Shown here: piece by piece, positions 16,823-26,826 of the stretch | How the letters are laid out: every line of letters begins with the position of its first letter | How positions within the stretch are numbered: the first letter of the stretch is position 1 | Assembly: GCA_035714085.1 (NCBI GenBank) | Contig: DASTMP010000284.1 | Location: 14,422-78,421 of the forward strand | Direction of reading: 5' to 3' | Length of the DNA stretch: 64,000 nucleotides | From: JAJVID01 sp035714085 | GTDB lineage: Bacteria > Acidobacteriota > Blastocatellia > RBC074 | Program-made: the position numbers and the translations under genes | Notes under the pieces: generated by a model | The model's database searches: none | What the model was told of the DNA's origin: nothing | What the model saw: the letters and a program-made list of their open reading frames with translations, nothing else

Positions 16823-17063
16823 TTGCGCCCGAGAGTACCACTATAGATCCATTCAAGACCGCTGATCATTGAACAGATTCTGAGATGAGCGGTAGACAGA
16901 TTTATCAGACCGCCACGCGGCGACATTATCGCTCATCGCCGACATAGTTTTGCTGGGGTTTAAACTCAATGCGACTGGTTTGCCCGAAGGGGGGCGAGCC
17001 TCTTCGGGCTGACGTTATCAACTATCAACCAGCGATCTCAGTGAGATCCCAAGGGAGGATGCT

Positions 17064-20000
17064 ATGTCTGGAGAATACCGTTCCCGCCTTTCAGGCCTTA
17101 CCATATACCCGCTGCTCATCTGTCTGCTTGCGCTGTTATGGCCGACGCAGGCCGCCGCGCAGGCTGTAAGCGGCACGATCCTCGGATCGGCTACCGATGC
17201 GAGTGGCGCCGCGATGGCCGGCGTCAAAATCTCTCTCACCCACACTCAAACCGGCTTGACGCGGGTCGTCACCAGCGATTCGGAGGGCGAGTATGTCGCG
17301 CCATCGCTGCCGCCCGGCGCGTATACGATTTCCGCCGAGATGCCAGGCTTTAAGAAGCTGGTGCTCGGCAACGTGGAACTCAACGTTGACCAGAAAGCGC
17401 GTGTAGACCTGAAGATGGAGGTCGGCGCAACGACCGAAGCGGTCACTGTCGAAGGCTCGACGCCGCTGGTGCAAACCGAAAGTTCCGACCTGAGCGGAAC
17501 TGTCAACGAGAGGCAGATCAAAAACCTGCCGCTCAACGGTCGCGATTTCGTCCAGTTGACGCGCACGCTGCCCGGCGTGATGCGCGGGATTCCCGGCGCG
17601 AACATTGACGGCGCGGGCAGTCTGGCCTGGCGCGCTTCGGCGTCGTTCTCGGCCAACGGCATGCGTACGCGCGATAACAACTTCCTGCTCGACGGCGTGG
17701 ACAACAACGAGACATGGCTGAATTCGGTCGTCATCTTCCCGAGCATTGATGCGCTCGAAGAGTTCAAAGTCCAGACCAGCACCTACTCCGCCGAATTCGG
17801 GCGGTCGAGCGGCGGCGTGGTCAATATCCAGATCAAATCGGGCCAGAACGCCCTTCACGGCAGCGGCTTCGAATTCCTGCGCAACGACGCGATCGACGCC
17901 AACAACTTTTTCAATAACAAAAATGGTCGCGCCAAACCGCCTTACAAGCAGAACCAGTTCGGCGGCACGCTAGGTGGACCGATCCGCCGCGACAAGATGT
18001 TTTTCTTCGGCGATTACCAGGGTGGCCGAATTCGCGATAGCCAGACTTTTCTTTCGAACGTGCCGTCCGATAATATGCGCGTCGGTAATTTTTCGGAATT
18101 GCTTGGCGCCAACCTATGCACGAACGCTTCAGGCCTCCCTGGCGTTTGCGGCGGCGCTTTCTCTAGCCCATTGATGGTAACTGACACAACCAACGCCACC
18201 CTTCAGGCGCGCGTGGGGATGATTTTCGATCCGCTGACCAGACGTCAGTTCGCGGGCAACATCATTCCGGTCAATAGCTTTGATCCGGCGTCAAAAAACA
18301 TCATCGAGCAACTTTATCCTAAAGCAAACGTCGCTGGAACGAAGTCGGCGACCGGACAGATCATCAACAACTATCTCAACAATCCCGTGCTGGCTCGTGA
18401 AGACGATCAATTCGACGTGAAGATTGACAACTACTTTTCGCAGAACAATCACTTCTTCGGCAGGTACAGCTTCGAGCGCACCCATCGTTTCCTACCGGCG
18501 ACTTTGCCGCATGGCGATTCCGGGACGACCTTCGGCGCTGGAACCGGTTTGATTCGCGGGCAGAGCCTGGCGCTCAACGACACATACACCATCAGCCCAC
18601 GCTGGCTGAATGAAGCCCGCATCGGCTTCAGCCGCATCGGTTTCAAGGTGACTTCGATTGACGCGGGCACGAACCTGGCGCAGACGGTCGGCATTCCCGG
18701 TATCAACATCGGCGACACGTCGACGGCCATGTCGCAGATTCAATTTACGCCAGGCGACATTCGCAACCTGGGCGCGAACTCGAATCAGCCGCTGCTGACC
18801 TTCCTGGACACGTTTCAGCTCTTCGACAACGTAACGCACACGCGCGGAGCGCACACGTTGAAGATGGGCGCGAGCCTGACGCGGCGGCGGCGAAACGTTT
18901 TCAATGTGGACAACATCGTCGGCAATTTCAACTTTCAATCGTCCATCACCTCCAACTGCGGTGGCAGCGCGGTGAAATGCGATATCGCTCCAGGCACCGG
19001 CTTTTCGTTTGCGAGTTTCGTGCTGGGCTATCCGACCACCGTCACTCGCGGATTGATGCAGGGCGTGGTCGGCGAGCGGCGGCCCGAATACGGCGCGTAC
19101 ATTCAGGATGATTGGCGCGTCAGCAGCAAGCTGACGCTCAACATCGGTTTGCGCTACGACCTCTTCGCGCCCTACGTTGAAGTGTTTGACAGGCAATCGA
19201 ACTTCGATACCAGCACGGGCAAATTCGTCGTCGCTTCCGACGACGCCACGATCAAAGGCATCGATGTCGGGCGCGCGTTGCAAACCACGCCGACGAAAGA
19301 TTTCGCGCCGCGCTTCGGTTTCGCTTACGACTTGTTCGGCAAAGGCCAGACGGTGGTGCGCGGCGGTTACGGCATCTTCTGGAACAACCCGCTGACCGGC
19401 ACCTCATCGCAGAAACCGTCGAATCCGCCGTTCCTGTTGTCGAACTCGCTCACGACCACGCTGCTGCCGACACTGCGGCTCAGCAACGGCATCCCCGCGC
19501 CCCCACCGGTCGATCCCAATCGCGCGCCATCCGGCACGACGCGCTCGATCTTCGACCCCGAGTTCACGGACGGTTACGCGCAGCAGTGGAATCTGAACGT
19601 CTCACAGCAGTTCGGCAGGAATTACGCGCTGGAGGTCTCTTACGTCGGATCGAAAGGCACGCACCTGGTGATCAAACAGGACATTAACCAGGCGCCGCCC
19701 GTCGTCGGCGTCAGTGACTCGAACATCAATCGCCCGTTCATCAAACTAGCGCCCGGCTTGCGCTCGCTGTCGCAGGTGCAGAGTCGCGGCGATTCGAACC
19801 ACCATGCGCTGTTGGCTAAGTTCTCCAATCGTTTCAGCAATGGGCTGTCTTTCGTCAACTCTTACACCTTCGGCAAGACAATTGACTTCGTCTCCGATAC
19901 CGAAGGGGCGACGCAGAACGCCTACGACTTTGCGCGCGACCGCGCCGTCTCAGATTTCGACATCAAGCACACGTTCACTTCGAGCTGGACCTACGATTTG

Positions 20001-20507
20001 CCCTTTGGTAAAGGTAAATTGATCGGCGGCGGCGCCGGAGCGCTGGCGAACAAGTTCATCGGCGGCTGGCAACTGAGTGGGATTCTGCTCCTGCGTTCGG
20101 GCCTGCCGTTCAGCGTCAACCAGTCGCTGAACTTGCTCTCCACCGGCACGGGCAACCGCCCGAACCGGATCGGGTCGGGCGAGCTCGATAATCCGACGAT
20201 TGATCGCTGGTTCGATCTGAACGCATTCGTCCCGACGACCGACAACACGGGAACCTATGGCAACTCCGGGCGCAACATCCTGCGCGCCCCCGGACAGGCG
20301 AACGTGGACTTCTCGCTCGTCAAGGTGACGCGCTTCCGCGAACGCTTCGAGAGCCAGCTCAAATTCGAGTTCTTCAACGCCTTCAACCACGCGCAATTCG
20401 CCGCGCCGGGCAACACCATCGGCACAGGGACCGCAGGCCAGATTACGAGCCTGCTCTTCGGCGCGACGGCGCGTCAGATCCAGGTGGCGATGAAGCTCAG
20501 TTTCTGA
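17064..20507 (+). CDS. TonB-dependent receptor with carboxypeptidase-regulatory-like domain (first copy)
   Basis: A 1147-residue outer-membrane transporter. A signal peptide (LLICLLALLWPTQAAAQA) is followed by a Cna-B/CarboxypepD_reg-like fold (VSGTILGSATDASGAAMAGVKISLTHTQ...), a plug domain (RQIKNLPLNGRDFVQLTRTLPGV... NNFLLDGVDNNETW) and a long beta-barrel with many ...YDLPFG..., FNAFNHAQF segments, ending in Phe (MKLSF), which is the outer-membrane sorting signal. This is the OmpA-related TonB receptor class expanded in Acidobacteria, where members usually import oligosaccharides. It starts at ATG 17064 behind GGGAGG. Its promoter matches that of the second receptor, and an intrinsic terminator follows. 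It is energised by TonB-ExbBD, not seen here. Confidence 0.9.
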   Translation: MSGEYRSRLSGLTIYPLLICLLALLWPTQAAAQAVSGTILGSATDASGAAMAGVKISLTHTQTGLTRVVTSDSEGEYVAPSLPPGAYTISAEMPGFKKLVLGNVELNVDQKARVDLKMEVGATTEAVTVEGSTPLVQTESSDLSGTVNERQIKNLPLNGRDFVQLTRTLPGVMRGIPGANIDGAGSLAWRASASFSANGMRTRDNNFLLDGVDNNETWLNSVVIFPSIDALEEFKVQTSTYSAEFGRSSGGVVNIQIKSGQNALHGSGFEFLRNDAIDANNFFNNKNGRAKPPYKQNQFGGTLGGPIRRDKMFFFGDYQGGRIRDSQTFLSNVPSDNMRVGNFSELLGANLCTNASGLPGVCGGAFSSPLMVTDTTNATLQARVGMIFDPLTRRQFAGNIIPVNSFDPASKNIIEQLYPKANVAGTKSATGQIINNYLNNPVLAREDDQFDVKIDNYFSQNNHFFGRYSFERTHRFLPATLPHGDSGTTFGAGTGLIRGQSLALNDTYTISPRWLNEARIGFSRIGFKVTSIDAGTNLAQTVGIPGINIGDTSTAMSQIQFTPGDIRNLGANSNQPLLTFLDTFQLFDNVTHTRGAHTLKMGASLTRRRRNVFNVDNIVGNFNFQSSITSNCGGSAVKCDIAPGTGFSFASFVLGYPTTVTRGLMQGVVGERRPEYGAYIQDDWRVSSKLTLNIGLRYDLFAPYVEVFDRQSNFDTSTGKFVVASDDATIKGIDVGRALQTTPTKDFAPRFGFAYDLFGKGQTVVRGGYGIFWNNPLTGTSSQKPSNPPFLLSNSLTTTLLPTLRLSNGIPAPPPVDPNRAPSGTTRSIFDPEFTDGYAQQWNLNVSQQFGRNYALEVSYVGSKGTHLVIKQDINQAPPVVGVSDSNINRPFIKLAPGLRSLSQVQSRGDSNHHALLAKFSNRFSNGLSFVNSYTFGKTIDFVSDTEGATQNAYDFARDRAVSDFDIKHTFTSSWTYDLPFGKGKLIGGGAGALANKFIGGWQLSGILLLRSGLPFSVNQSLNLLSTGTGNRPNRIGSGELDNPTIDRWFDLNAFVPTTDNTGTYGNSGRNILRAPGQANVDFSLVKVTRFRERFESQLKFEFFNAFNHAQFAAPGNTIGTGTAGQITSLLFGATARQIQVAMKLSF

Positions 20508-20535
20508 GCGGGTCAACCCGATAACGACTAGCAGA

Positions 20536-20583
20536 GAAGGTTTGGAGCGCGGTCTTCGGACGTCGTTCCAGACCTTCTTTTTT
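20536..20583 (+). terminator. Intrinsic terminator after the first TonB receptor
   Basis: GAAGGTTTGGAGCG pairs with CGTTCCAGACCTTC (two G-U pairs) and is directly followed by six Ts. It sits 29 nt after the receptor stop, separating the two receptor units. Confidence 0.85.
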
Positions 20584-20603
20584 CATGCCTCGTATGCGTG
20601 GAA

Positions 20604-20632
20604 TTGACACCGTTATCGGTAACGCCTAGACT
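20604..20632 (+). promoter_or_regulatory. Promoter with overlapping dyad ahead of the second TonB receptor
   Basis: TTGACA (20604-20609), 17-nt spacer, TAGACT (20627-20632). The spacer contains ACCGTTATCGGT, an imperfect dyad with ACCG/CGGT arms resembling LacI-family operators; repressor binding there would block polymerase. The remainder of 20633-20818 shows only the AGGAGG ribosome site of the next gene. Confidence 0.65.
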
Positions 20633-20818
20633 GCCGCCGAAGCCGATAAAGATGTCAAAAATTCTTGTCGGCAGCCTCTCACAGCAATAGACATTCACAA
20701 TAACAGGCGCTCACAGACTGATCGGCGCCTGAAGACCGGCTTTGCCAGGGTGATCGCTCGTTAACAGGCTGGGGGCGCGGCGCCGCCCCTCACGATAACT
20801 CAGCGACAGGAGGACATC

Positions 20819-23800
20819 ATGTCTACAATCAAGTATCAGCGGTTCGTATGGCCAGTGTTGCTGTGCGCTTTGTTGTGCGCTCAATACGCGGTCGCGCAGA
20901 CGGTTACAGGCGTCATCTCAGGCACAGTCGTAGACGCGTCGGGTAACGCCCTCGCCGGGGCCGCGGTCAGGCTCATCAACGAGCGAACCAACGACGCCCG
21001 CGTTCTCACGACCAACGAATCTGGCGACTTCCGTTTCACGGCGGCGCTCCCCGGGACTTACACGATCAAAGTAGAGCAGAAGGGCTTCAGCTCCTTCGAG
21101 CGCCGGGGCAATGTGCTGACGGCCAATGAACATCTGGCGGTGGGCGAACTGGCGATGAAGGTCGGCGAGCTGAGCGATGTCGTGACGACCGTCGCCGAGG
21201 GCACGCCGGTGCAGACAGAGAGCACGGAGCATTCGGCGCTCCTCTCGTCTAAACAGCTCGAACTTATCTCGCAGCGCGGGCGCGACGTGACCACGCTGCT
21301 GAAAATTCTGCCCGGCGTCTCATACGGGGGCGAGAGCGAGACGGCGGGCAGCGGATTCGGCAGCGGCATCCCGCAAATTCAGGGCGGGCGAAACACCCAG
21401 AGCACATTCAACGTGGACGGCGTGCGCGGGAACGATCTGGGCAGTCCGAGCACTTTTTCGAGCACCGTCAACTTCGACGCCATCGGCGAAGTCAAAGTGT
21501 TGCTCAACGGCTACCAGGCTGAATACGCCAGTAACTCCTCGGCGAGCGTCAACATCATAACTAAATCCGGGTCGAGCCAGTATCACGGCGGCGGTTACTG
21601 GTACAAACGTCACGAGATGTTCAACGCCAACAAATTTTTCAACAACAACACGCTCTTCACTTCGCCGCTGACCGGCCAGACCACCACTGTGCCCAAGCCG
21701 CGTTATCGCTACAACACTCTCGGCGCCACATTCGGCGGGCCGGTCTGGCTGCCGAAAGTGGGCAAGAAGGTGAAAGACAAGTTGTTCTTTTTCTATTCGT
21801 ACGAGAATCAGCAGACCTTGAATCCACAGGATCTTCGGCAGGTGACAGTGCCGACCGCGCTCGAGCGCCAGGGCGATTTCTCGAAGTCGTTCACCACGCT
21901 CAACAGCGCCGGCCAGCCTGTGCTGCTCTTCATCCGCGACCCGACCAAGAATGGGAATTGCAGCGCCACCGATAAGACGGCCTGCTTCCCCGGCAACGTC
22001 ATCCCCGCGAATAGCATCAACCCCGCGAATAGCATCAACAAGAACGGCCAGGCCCTGCTGAACGTCTTTCCGCTGCCGAACGCGACCGACCTGACGATTA
22101 CGAAGGGGCAGTACAATTACGTCTTCCAGGAGAGCATCAAGGTTCCGAAGCAGCAGAACCTCTTCCGCGTCGACTACAAGCCGTCCGAGAAGAACAGCTT
22201 CTACGTGCGCGGCTCGATGTGGTATGCCGACAATCAAGGCATCGCCGTTCCGGCGGGGACGGCCAACTGGGGGCTGGCCGGTCTGCATTACACCTTCACC
22301 GACAATGGAATTCTCGGCAATTGGACGCGCGTCATCACGCCGCGTCTCGTCAACGAAGCCTCTCTCGGCGTGCGCCACAGCGTCGAGAAAGGGCCGCCCT
22401 TGAGCGACGCCGAGCTGGCCAAGTTGCAGGCCGCGACCTACGGCTACACGCTCGGCCAGTTCAACCCGCAAATCAACCCACTCGACTTGATCCCGACGGT
22501 TTCATTCGGCAACCCCATTCCCAACTCGGCGGCGATCAGTTACGACGGGCGCACGCCGCTGCGCGGCGCGGACACGCTGATCAGTTTCTCCGACAACATT
22601 TCCTACACGCTCGGCTCGCACAGCTTCAAAGCTGGCGTTTATGCCGAACGCGCCCGCAACTACGAAGGCGCGACTTCGACCTTCGCGGGCGCGTTCAGCT
22701 TCACCAACGACGCGAACAACCCGCTCAACACCGGCTTCCAATACGCCAATGCCCTGTTGGGCAACTTCACTCAGTACAGCGAATCCGACACGCGGCCCAG
22801 CGGCGAAGGCCGCCAGAGCCTGTTCGACTTCTTTGTACAGGATTCATGGAAGGCGACGCGCCGGCTGAGTTTTGAATTCGGCGTGCGCTTCGGCTGGTAC
22901 AACCAATGGTATCAGGACACAAAGAACGCCGCGGCTTTCTCGCTGGAGCGCTACGCCCCCAATCGCGCTCCGCAATTCTACCAACCGGCTTGCGCCGTCG
23001 CGGTCGCGCCCACCGCGACTTGCTCTCAGGCCAACCGGCGCGCGCGCAATCCGGTCACCGGGGAGTTGCTTTCCGCTCCGCTGATCGGCGCGTTGGTTCC
23101 CGGCACGGGCGATCCGTACAACGGCATGGTGGTCAAGGGAGACAGCGATTATCCTAGCAGCTTCCGCAATCAGGAGCCGATCCAGGTCCAACCGCGCTTC
23201 GGCTTCTCATGGGATATCACGGGCTCCGGTAAGACGGCGCTGCGCGGCAGCTTCGGCGCTTTCGCGCAAACGCGCATCAGCGCGAACGCCATCTGGAACG
23301 ACGTTTCGCGCAACCCACCGATTACGAACACCCCGCGCATCTTCTACAGCAACATGGACACGCTGCTTTCCTCCAAGGGCACGCTCTTCCCAAGCGGCGT
23401 GGCCGGGTTCGACCGCGACAGCCCGACGCCAATGACCTATTACTACTCGCTCGGCATTCAGCGCGACGTCGGCTTCGGCGCGGTCGTAGACGTCGCTTAT
23501 GTCGGCTCGCAAAGCCACCATTTGCAACAGGCGCGCAACATCAACCAGATTCCGTACGGCGTCAACTTCACCAGGGCCGCGCAAGATCCGACACGCTTTC
23601 CGGGCGGCGTCGTGCCCGCCTGCGACACGACGATCAGTCAGCCATACAAGGACGCCGGCCTCTGTTTCGACGGCTCAAAGGCGCTGCCGTCCGACTTCCT
23701 GCGCCCCTATCCGGGTTACGGCGGCATCACATACTACGAGATGGGCGGCCTGTCGAACTACAACGCGCTGCAAGTGGCGGTCAATCGCCGCTTCACGCGC

Positions 23801-24535
23801 GGTCTGCAATTCGGGGTGGCTTACACCTACTCGAAGACGATGGATTACACCGACGGCGATCGGGACACCCTGGCGACTTACCGCCCGCTGCGCGTCTGGA
23901 ATTATGGCCCGGCCGGTTTCGACCAGACGCACGTGCTGGTCATCAACTACACGTATGACCTGCCTCGCGCGACCCGGCTGTGGGACAACAAAGTGGTTAA
24001 GGCGGTCTTCGACGACTGGCAATTGTCTGGGGTCACCGCCTTCGCCAGCGGTACGCCGAGCGGCGTCGGTTTTACAACGACGAACAGCACTGACATCACC
24101 GGCGGCGGCGACGGCTCGCGCCTGGTGATGTTGGGCGACCCAACGTTGGACAGTAGTGACCGGAATCCGGTAACGCTCAGCAATGGCCTGATCGGCCCTC
24201 CGCAATGGATCAATGCGGCGGCCTTCGCGCTGCCGGCCAAAGGCGACTTCGGCAACGCGCCGAAAGACGTGTTCCGGCTGCCGGGCACGAACAACTGGGA
24301 CATCTCGCTCTTTAAGAAGATCCCACTCAAGAGCGAGACTCGTTACTTGCAATTTCGGTGGGAAATATACAACGTCTTCAACCACACCCAATTTTCGGGC
24401 GTGAACACCACCGCGCGGTTTGACGACAACCCAGCTTCAGCGACCTATAAACAACAGGTCAACACGGCATTCGGGCAAGTGAACGCAGCCCGCAACGCGC
24501 GCGTGATGCAGGGGTCGCTCCGGTTGACCTTCTGA
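20819..24535 (+). CDS. TonB-dependent receptor with carboxypeptidase-regulatory-like domain (second copy)
   Basis: A 1238-residue outer-membrane receptor of the same class as the 17064 gene but clearly diverged. It has a signal peptide (PVLLCALLCAQYAVAQ), regulatory-like domain (VTGVISGTVVDASGNALAGAAVRL...), plug (ISQRGRDVTTLLKILPGV... STFNVDGVRGND) and beta-barrel with terminal Phe (MQGSLRLTF). GACAGGAGG precedes the ATG. It is followed after 65 nt by a GH88 glucuronyl hydrolase on the same strand, linked by a large palindrome, which suggests import of uronate-containing oligosaccharides that GH88 then cleaves. That substrate is inferred from context only. Confidence 0.9.
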   Translation: MSTIKYQRFVWPVLLCALLCAQYAVAQTVTGVISGTVVDASGNALAGAAVRLINERTNDARVLTTNESGDFRFTAALPGTYTIKVEQKGFSSFERRGNVLTANEHLAVGELAMKVGELSDVVTTVAEGTPVQTESTEHSALLSSKQLELISQRGRDVTTLLKILPGVSYGGESETAGSGFGSGIPQIQGGRNTQSTFNVDGVRGNDLGSPSTFSSTVNFDAIGEVKVLLNGYQAEYASNSSASVNIITKSGSSQYHGGGYWYKRHEMFNANKFFNNNTLFTSPLTGQTTTVPKPRYRYNTLGATFGGPVWLPKVGKKVKDKLFFFYSYENQQTLNPQDLRQVTVPTALERQGDFSKSFTTLNSAGQPVLLFIRDPTKNGNCSATDKTACFPGNVIPANSINPANSINKNGQALLNVFPLPNATDLTITKGQYNYVFQESIKVPKQQNLFRVDYKPSEKNSFYVRGSMWYADNQGIAVPAGTANWGLAGLHYTFTDNGILGNWTRVITPRLVNEASLGVRHSVEKGPPLSDAELAKLQAATYGYTLGQFNPQINPLDLIPTVSFGNPIPNSAAISYDGRTPLRGADTLISFSDNISYTLGSHSFKAGVYAERARNYEGATSTFAGAFSFTNDANNPLNTGFQYANALLGNFTQYSESDTRPSGEGRQSLFDFFVQDSWKATRRLSFEFGVRFGWYNQWYQDTKNAAAFSLERYAPNRAPQFYQPACAVAVAPTATCSQANRRARNPVTGELLSAPLIGALVPGTGDPYNGMVVKGDSDYPSSFRNQEPIQVQPRFGFSWDITGSGKTALRGSFGAFAQTRISANAIWNDVSRNPPITNTPRIFYSNMDTLLSSKGTLFPSGVAGFDRDSPTPMTYYYSLGIQRDVGFGAVVDVAYVGSQSHHLQQARNINQIPYGVNFTRAAQDPTRFPGGVVPACDTTISQPYKDAGLCFDGSKALPSDFLRPYPGYGGITYYEMGGLSNYNALQVAVNRRFTRGLQFGVAYTYSKTMDYTDGDRDTLATYRPLRVWNYGPAGFDQTHVLVINYTYDLPRATRLWDNKVVKAVFDDWQLSGVTAFASGTPSGVGFTTTNSTDITGGGDGSRLVMLGDPTLDSSDRNPVTLSNGLIGPPQWINAAAFALPAKGDFGNAPKDVFRLPGTNNWDISLFKKIPLKSETRYLQFRWEIYNVFNHTQFSGVNTTARFDDNPASATYKQQVNTAFGQVNAARNARVMQGSLRLTF

Positions 24536-24545
24536 TTTCCATATG

Positions 24546-24588
24546 CCATATGCGGTATGACATCTGACAGATGTCATACCGCATATGG
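24546..24588. repeat. 43-bp perfect palindrome overlapping the GH88 ribosome site
   Basis: Arms 24546-24566 and 24568-24588 (CCATATGCGGTATGACATCT...) are exact reverse complements about a single central A. The 3' arm ends with the first GG of the GGAGG ribosome site (24587-24591) of the GH88 gene. Hairpin formation in the receptor-GH88 transcript would partly occlude or flank that site. Confidence 0.88.
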
Positions 24589-24600
24589 AGGAAACTTTAA

Positions 24601-25851
24601 ATGTCGAATTCGATGACGGAGCGGGAGGCTCTGCGCAACACTCTGCAAGGCGCCTTTGATTTCGCGCATAGTCAGGCGCAATCGCTGCTGCAAAAATATC
24701 CGCCCGATTACTACCCGATGTACACCGTCGGGGGCAAATTCGGCCACGACCGCAAACGCTGGACGCACTGGTGCGACGGTTTCTATCCGGGCCTGATGTT
24801 CATTTTCGCCGAAGCCACCGGCGACGGCGCATGGCTCGACAAGGCCGTCGCCTACGCCACTCCGCTCGAAGAACGGCAATACGACCGAGCCGTTCACGAC
24901 CTCGGCTTTCTCTTCCTTTCGACGCATCTGCGCTGGCTCGGCCTGGGCGGCCCCGCGGACCGCATAGAGCCGTTGCTGATTCAGGCCGGCAAGACGATGG
25001 CCATGCGATTTATGGAGAGAGGCCAGTACCTGCGATCGTTCGTCGAACCCGCGTCGCTCTTCATTGACATCATGATGAATGTCGGGGTGATCTTTTACGC
25101 CGGACTCAAGACGGGCGACGAGCGGCTGCTCGACGTCGCTCATAAGCATTGCCTGACGACGCGGCGCACGCTGGTGCGAGGCGATGGCTCCACGTCGCAC
25201 GAAGCGATCTTCGACATCGAGACGGGGGAGTGCCTGCGCCAATCGACGCATCAGGGCTATCGCGGCGACTCATGTTGGAGCCGCGGCCTGGCCTGGTCGC
25301 TCTATGGCTTCACGCGCTCGTATTTGCAGACAGGGAGAGCCGAGTATCTCGAGACGGCGATGCTCAACGCCGGTTACTATCTTGAGAACACGGCGTCCAA
25401 CATCTTGGGCGGCGTGACGCCGTGGGATTACGACGCGCCTGAAAACGGGCCGCTCTCGCGCTCGCAGGTGGACACTTCCGCGTGCGCCATCGCCGCGTCG
25501 GGGTTGCTCGACCTGGCCGACGCCGCGCCCGACGGCGTCAGGGCGCGGGCCTATCGCGATTTCGCGCTGACTTCGCTCGGCACGCTCTCCGAAAAATACC
25601 TGGGCAATCTGACGCCGGGCTTTGAAGGCATACTGAACGGCGGCGTCTACCACATCCACAAAAACCTAGGCGTTCACGAGGCTGTGATGTTCGGCGAATA
25701 TTTCTTCGTCGAGGCGCTCAACAAGGCGCTGAAGACGCTTCGCCGCAACGCGACGCCGCAACGAGTGAAGTCTTATCCCGAAGATTCGCTGCCCGCCTGG
25801 GCGCGTAAATGGCATGACGGCCCGACAGAAGAGGATATGCTTGCGCCGTAG
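24601..25851 (+). CDS. GH88 unsaturated glucuronyl hydrolase
   Basis: A 416-residue alpha/alpha-barrel enzyme that hydrates the 4,5-double bond of unsaturated uronic acids at the non-reducing end of lyase products, releasing 5-keto-4-deoxyuronate. Blocks WTHWCDGFYPGLMFIFAEATGD, HDLGFLFLST with D100, SLFIDIMMN with D156, and SCWSRGLAWSLYG are GH88 hallmarks; D100 and D156 correspond to the two catalytic/substrate aspartates of Bacillus UGL (D88, D149). No signal peptide is visible, so it is likely cytoplasmic. GGAGG lies 9 nt before the ATG. It is the anchor gene for the polyuronide interpretation of this cluster. Confidence 0.9.
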   Translation: MSNSMTEREALRNTLQGAFDFAHSQAQSLLQKYPPDYYPMYTVGGKFGHDRKRWTHWCDGFYPGLMFIFAEATGDGAWLDKAVAYATPLEERQYDRAVHDLGFLFLSTHLRWLGLGGPADRIEPLLIQAGKTMAMRFMERGQYLRSFVEPASLFIDIMMNVGVIFYAGLKTGDERLLDVAHKHCLTTRRTLVRGDGSTSHEAIFDIETGECLRQSTHQGYRGDSCWSRGLAWSLYGFTRSYLQTGRAEYLETAMLNAGYYLENTASNILGGVTPWDYDAPENGPLSRSQVDTSACAIAASGLLDLADAAPDGVRARAYRDFALTSLGTLSEKYLGNLTPGFEGILNGGVYHIHKNLGVHEAVMFGEYFFVEALNKALKTLRRNATPQRVKSYPEDSLPAWARKWHDGPTEEDMLAP

Positions 25852-25854
25852 CAG

Positions 25855-25987
25855 GTGTCAGGTTCCAGGTGTTAGGTTCCAGGTTTCAGTAAAAGAATGA
25901 TGCCGCAGGTTCCAACCTGACACCTGACACCTGGAACCTAACACCTGGAACCTGACACCTGGAACCTGACACCTGACACCTGACACT
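25855..25987. repeat. Compound inverted/direct repeat with ACCTGACACCTGGAACCT units
   Basis: A 5' block of GGTGTCAGGTTCCAGGTGTT units is answered by a 3' block of its reverse complement with extra ACACCTG copies, enclosing about 40 nt. The array runs up to the next ATG, leaving the SDR gene without a normal ribosome site. Confidence 0.75.
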
Positions 25988-25988
25988 T

Positions 25989-26774
25989 ATGAATAATCGT
26001 CCTGTTTCTCTTGTGACCGGCGCGGGGCGCGGCATCGGGCGCGGCATCGCCATCGAGCTTGCGAAGCTGGGCCATGCGGTGATCGTCAATTACGCCGGCA
26101 ACGCCGACGCGGCCGAAGAATGTCTGCGGCTGGCGCGCGAAGCGGGCGGCGACGGCATCACCGCGCAGGCGGACGTTTCCGTCCCGGCCGACCGCGAACG
26201 ACTTGTAAAGGAGACGCTCGACGCCTACGGACGCATCGATCTGCTGGTCAATAACGCCGGCGTCGCGCCGAACGTGCGGGCCGATCTGCTGGAGGCGAGC
26301 GAAGAGTCGTTCGACCGTCTGATCAAAATCAACCTGAAGGGGCCGTATTTTCTGACGCAGATCGTGGCGCTGCGAATGATCGATCAGGTAAGTCGCGGCG
26401 ACGTGAGCGCCTTCGGGTTGCCGCGCATAGTCACGGTCACCTCGGTCTCGGCGTACGCCGCTTCGGTCAATCGCGGCGATTACTGCGTGGCCAAGGCGGG
26501 GCTGGCGATGATGACCGCCCTCTACGCCGCGCGGCTGGCCGAATACGGCATCAACGTTTACGAGGTTCGCCCCGGGGTCATCGCCACCGATATGACCGAA
26601 GGCGTGAAGGAGAAATACGACGGGATGATCGAGCAAGGCGCGTGGCCGATCCGCCGGTGGGGACAGCCGGAGGATATAGGACGCGCGGTGGCGGCCATCG
26701 CGCGCGGCGACTTTCCTTATTCGACAGGTGAAGTGATCAACATAGACGGCGGTTTCCATCTACGAACTCTTTAG
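25989..26774 (+). CDS. SDR-family NAD(P)-dependent oxidoreductase (FabG-like)
   Basis: A 261-residue classical short-chain dehydrogenase with the Rossmann motif TGAGRGIGRG (11-20), NNAGVAP, catalytic Ser in VTSVSAY and the Y165-x-x-x-K169 pair. The GEVINIDGGFH C-terminal block is typical of 3-ketoacyl-reductase-like members that act on sugars or hydroxy acids. GTG/TTG alternatives are not needed; the ATG directly follows the repeat block and has no clear ribosome site, so translation may be coupled or weak. Context after GH88 and before an enolase-superfamily dehydratase suggests reduction or oxidation of a keto-uronate or sugar lactone, which is inference. Confidence 0.85.
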   Translation: MNNRPVSLVTGAGRGIGRGIAIELAKLGHAVIVNYAGNADAAEECLRLAREAGGDGITAQADVSVPADRERLVKETLDAYGRIDLLVNNAGVAPNVRADLLEASEESFDRLIKINLKGPYFLTQIVALRMIDQVSRGDVSAFGLPRIVTVTSVSAYAASVNRGDYCVAKAGLAMMTALYAARLAEYGINVYEVRPGVIATDMTEGVKEKYDGMIEQGAWPIRRWGQPEDIGRAVAAIARGDFPYSTGEVINIDGGFHLRTL

Positions 26775-26826
26775 ACCGGTTTGCAATTGCGTATGGGGAA
26801 AAGATAGCAGTGAATCGAATGTCGTC

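Noticed and set aside
25855..25987. CRISPR-like array from repeated ACACCTGGAACCTG units
   Set aside because: There are no unique spacers, and the units face each other as an inverted repeat.
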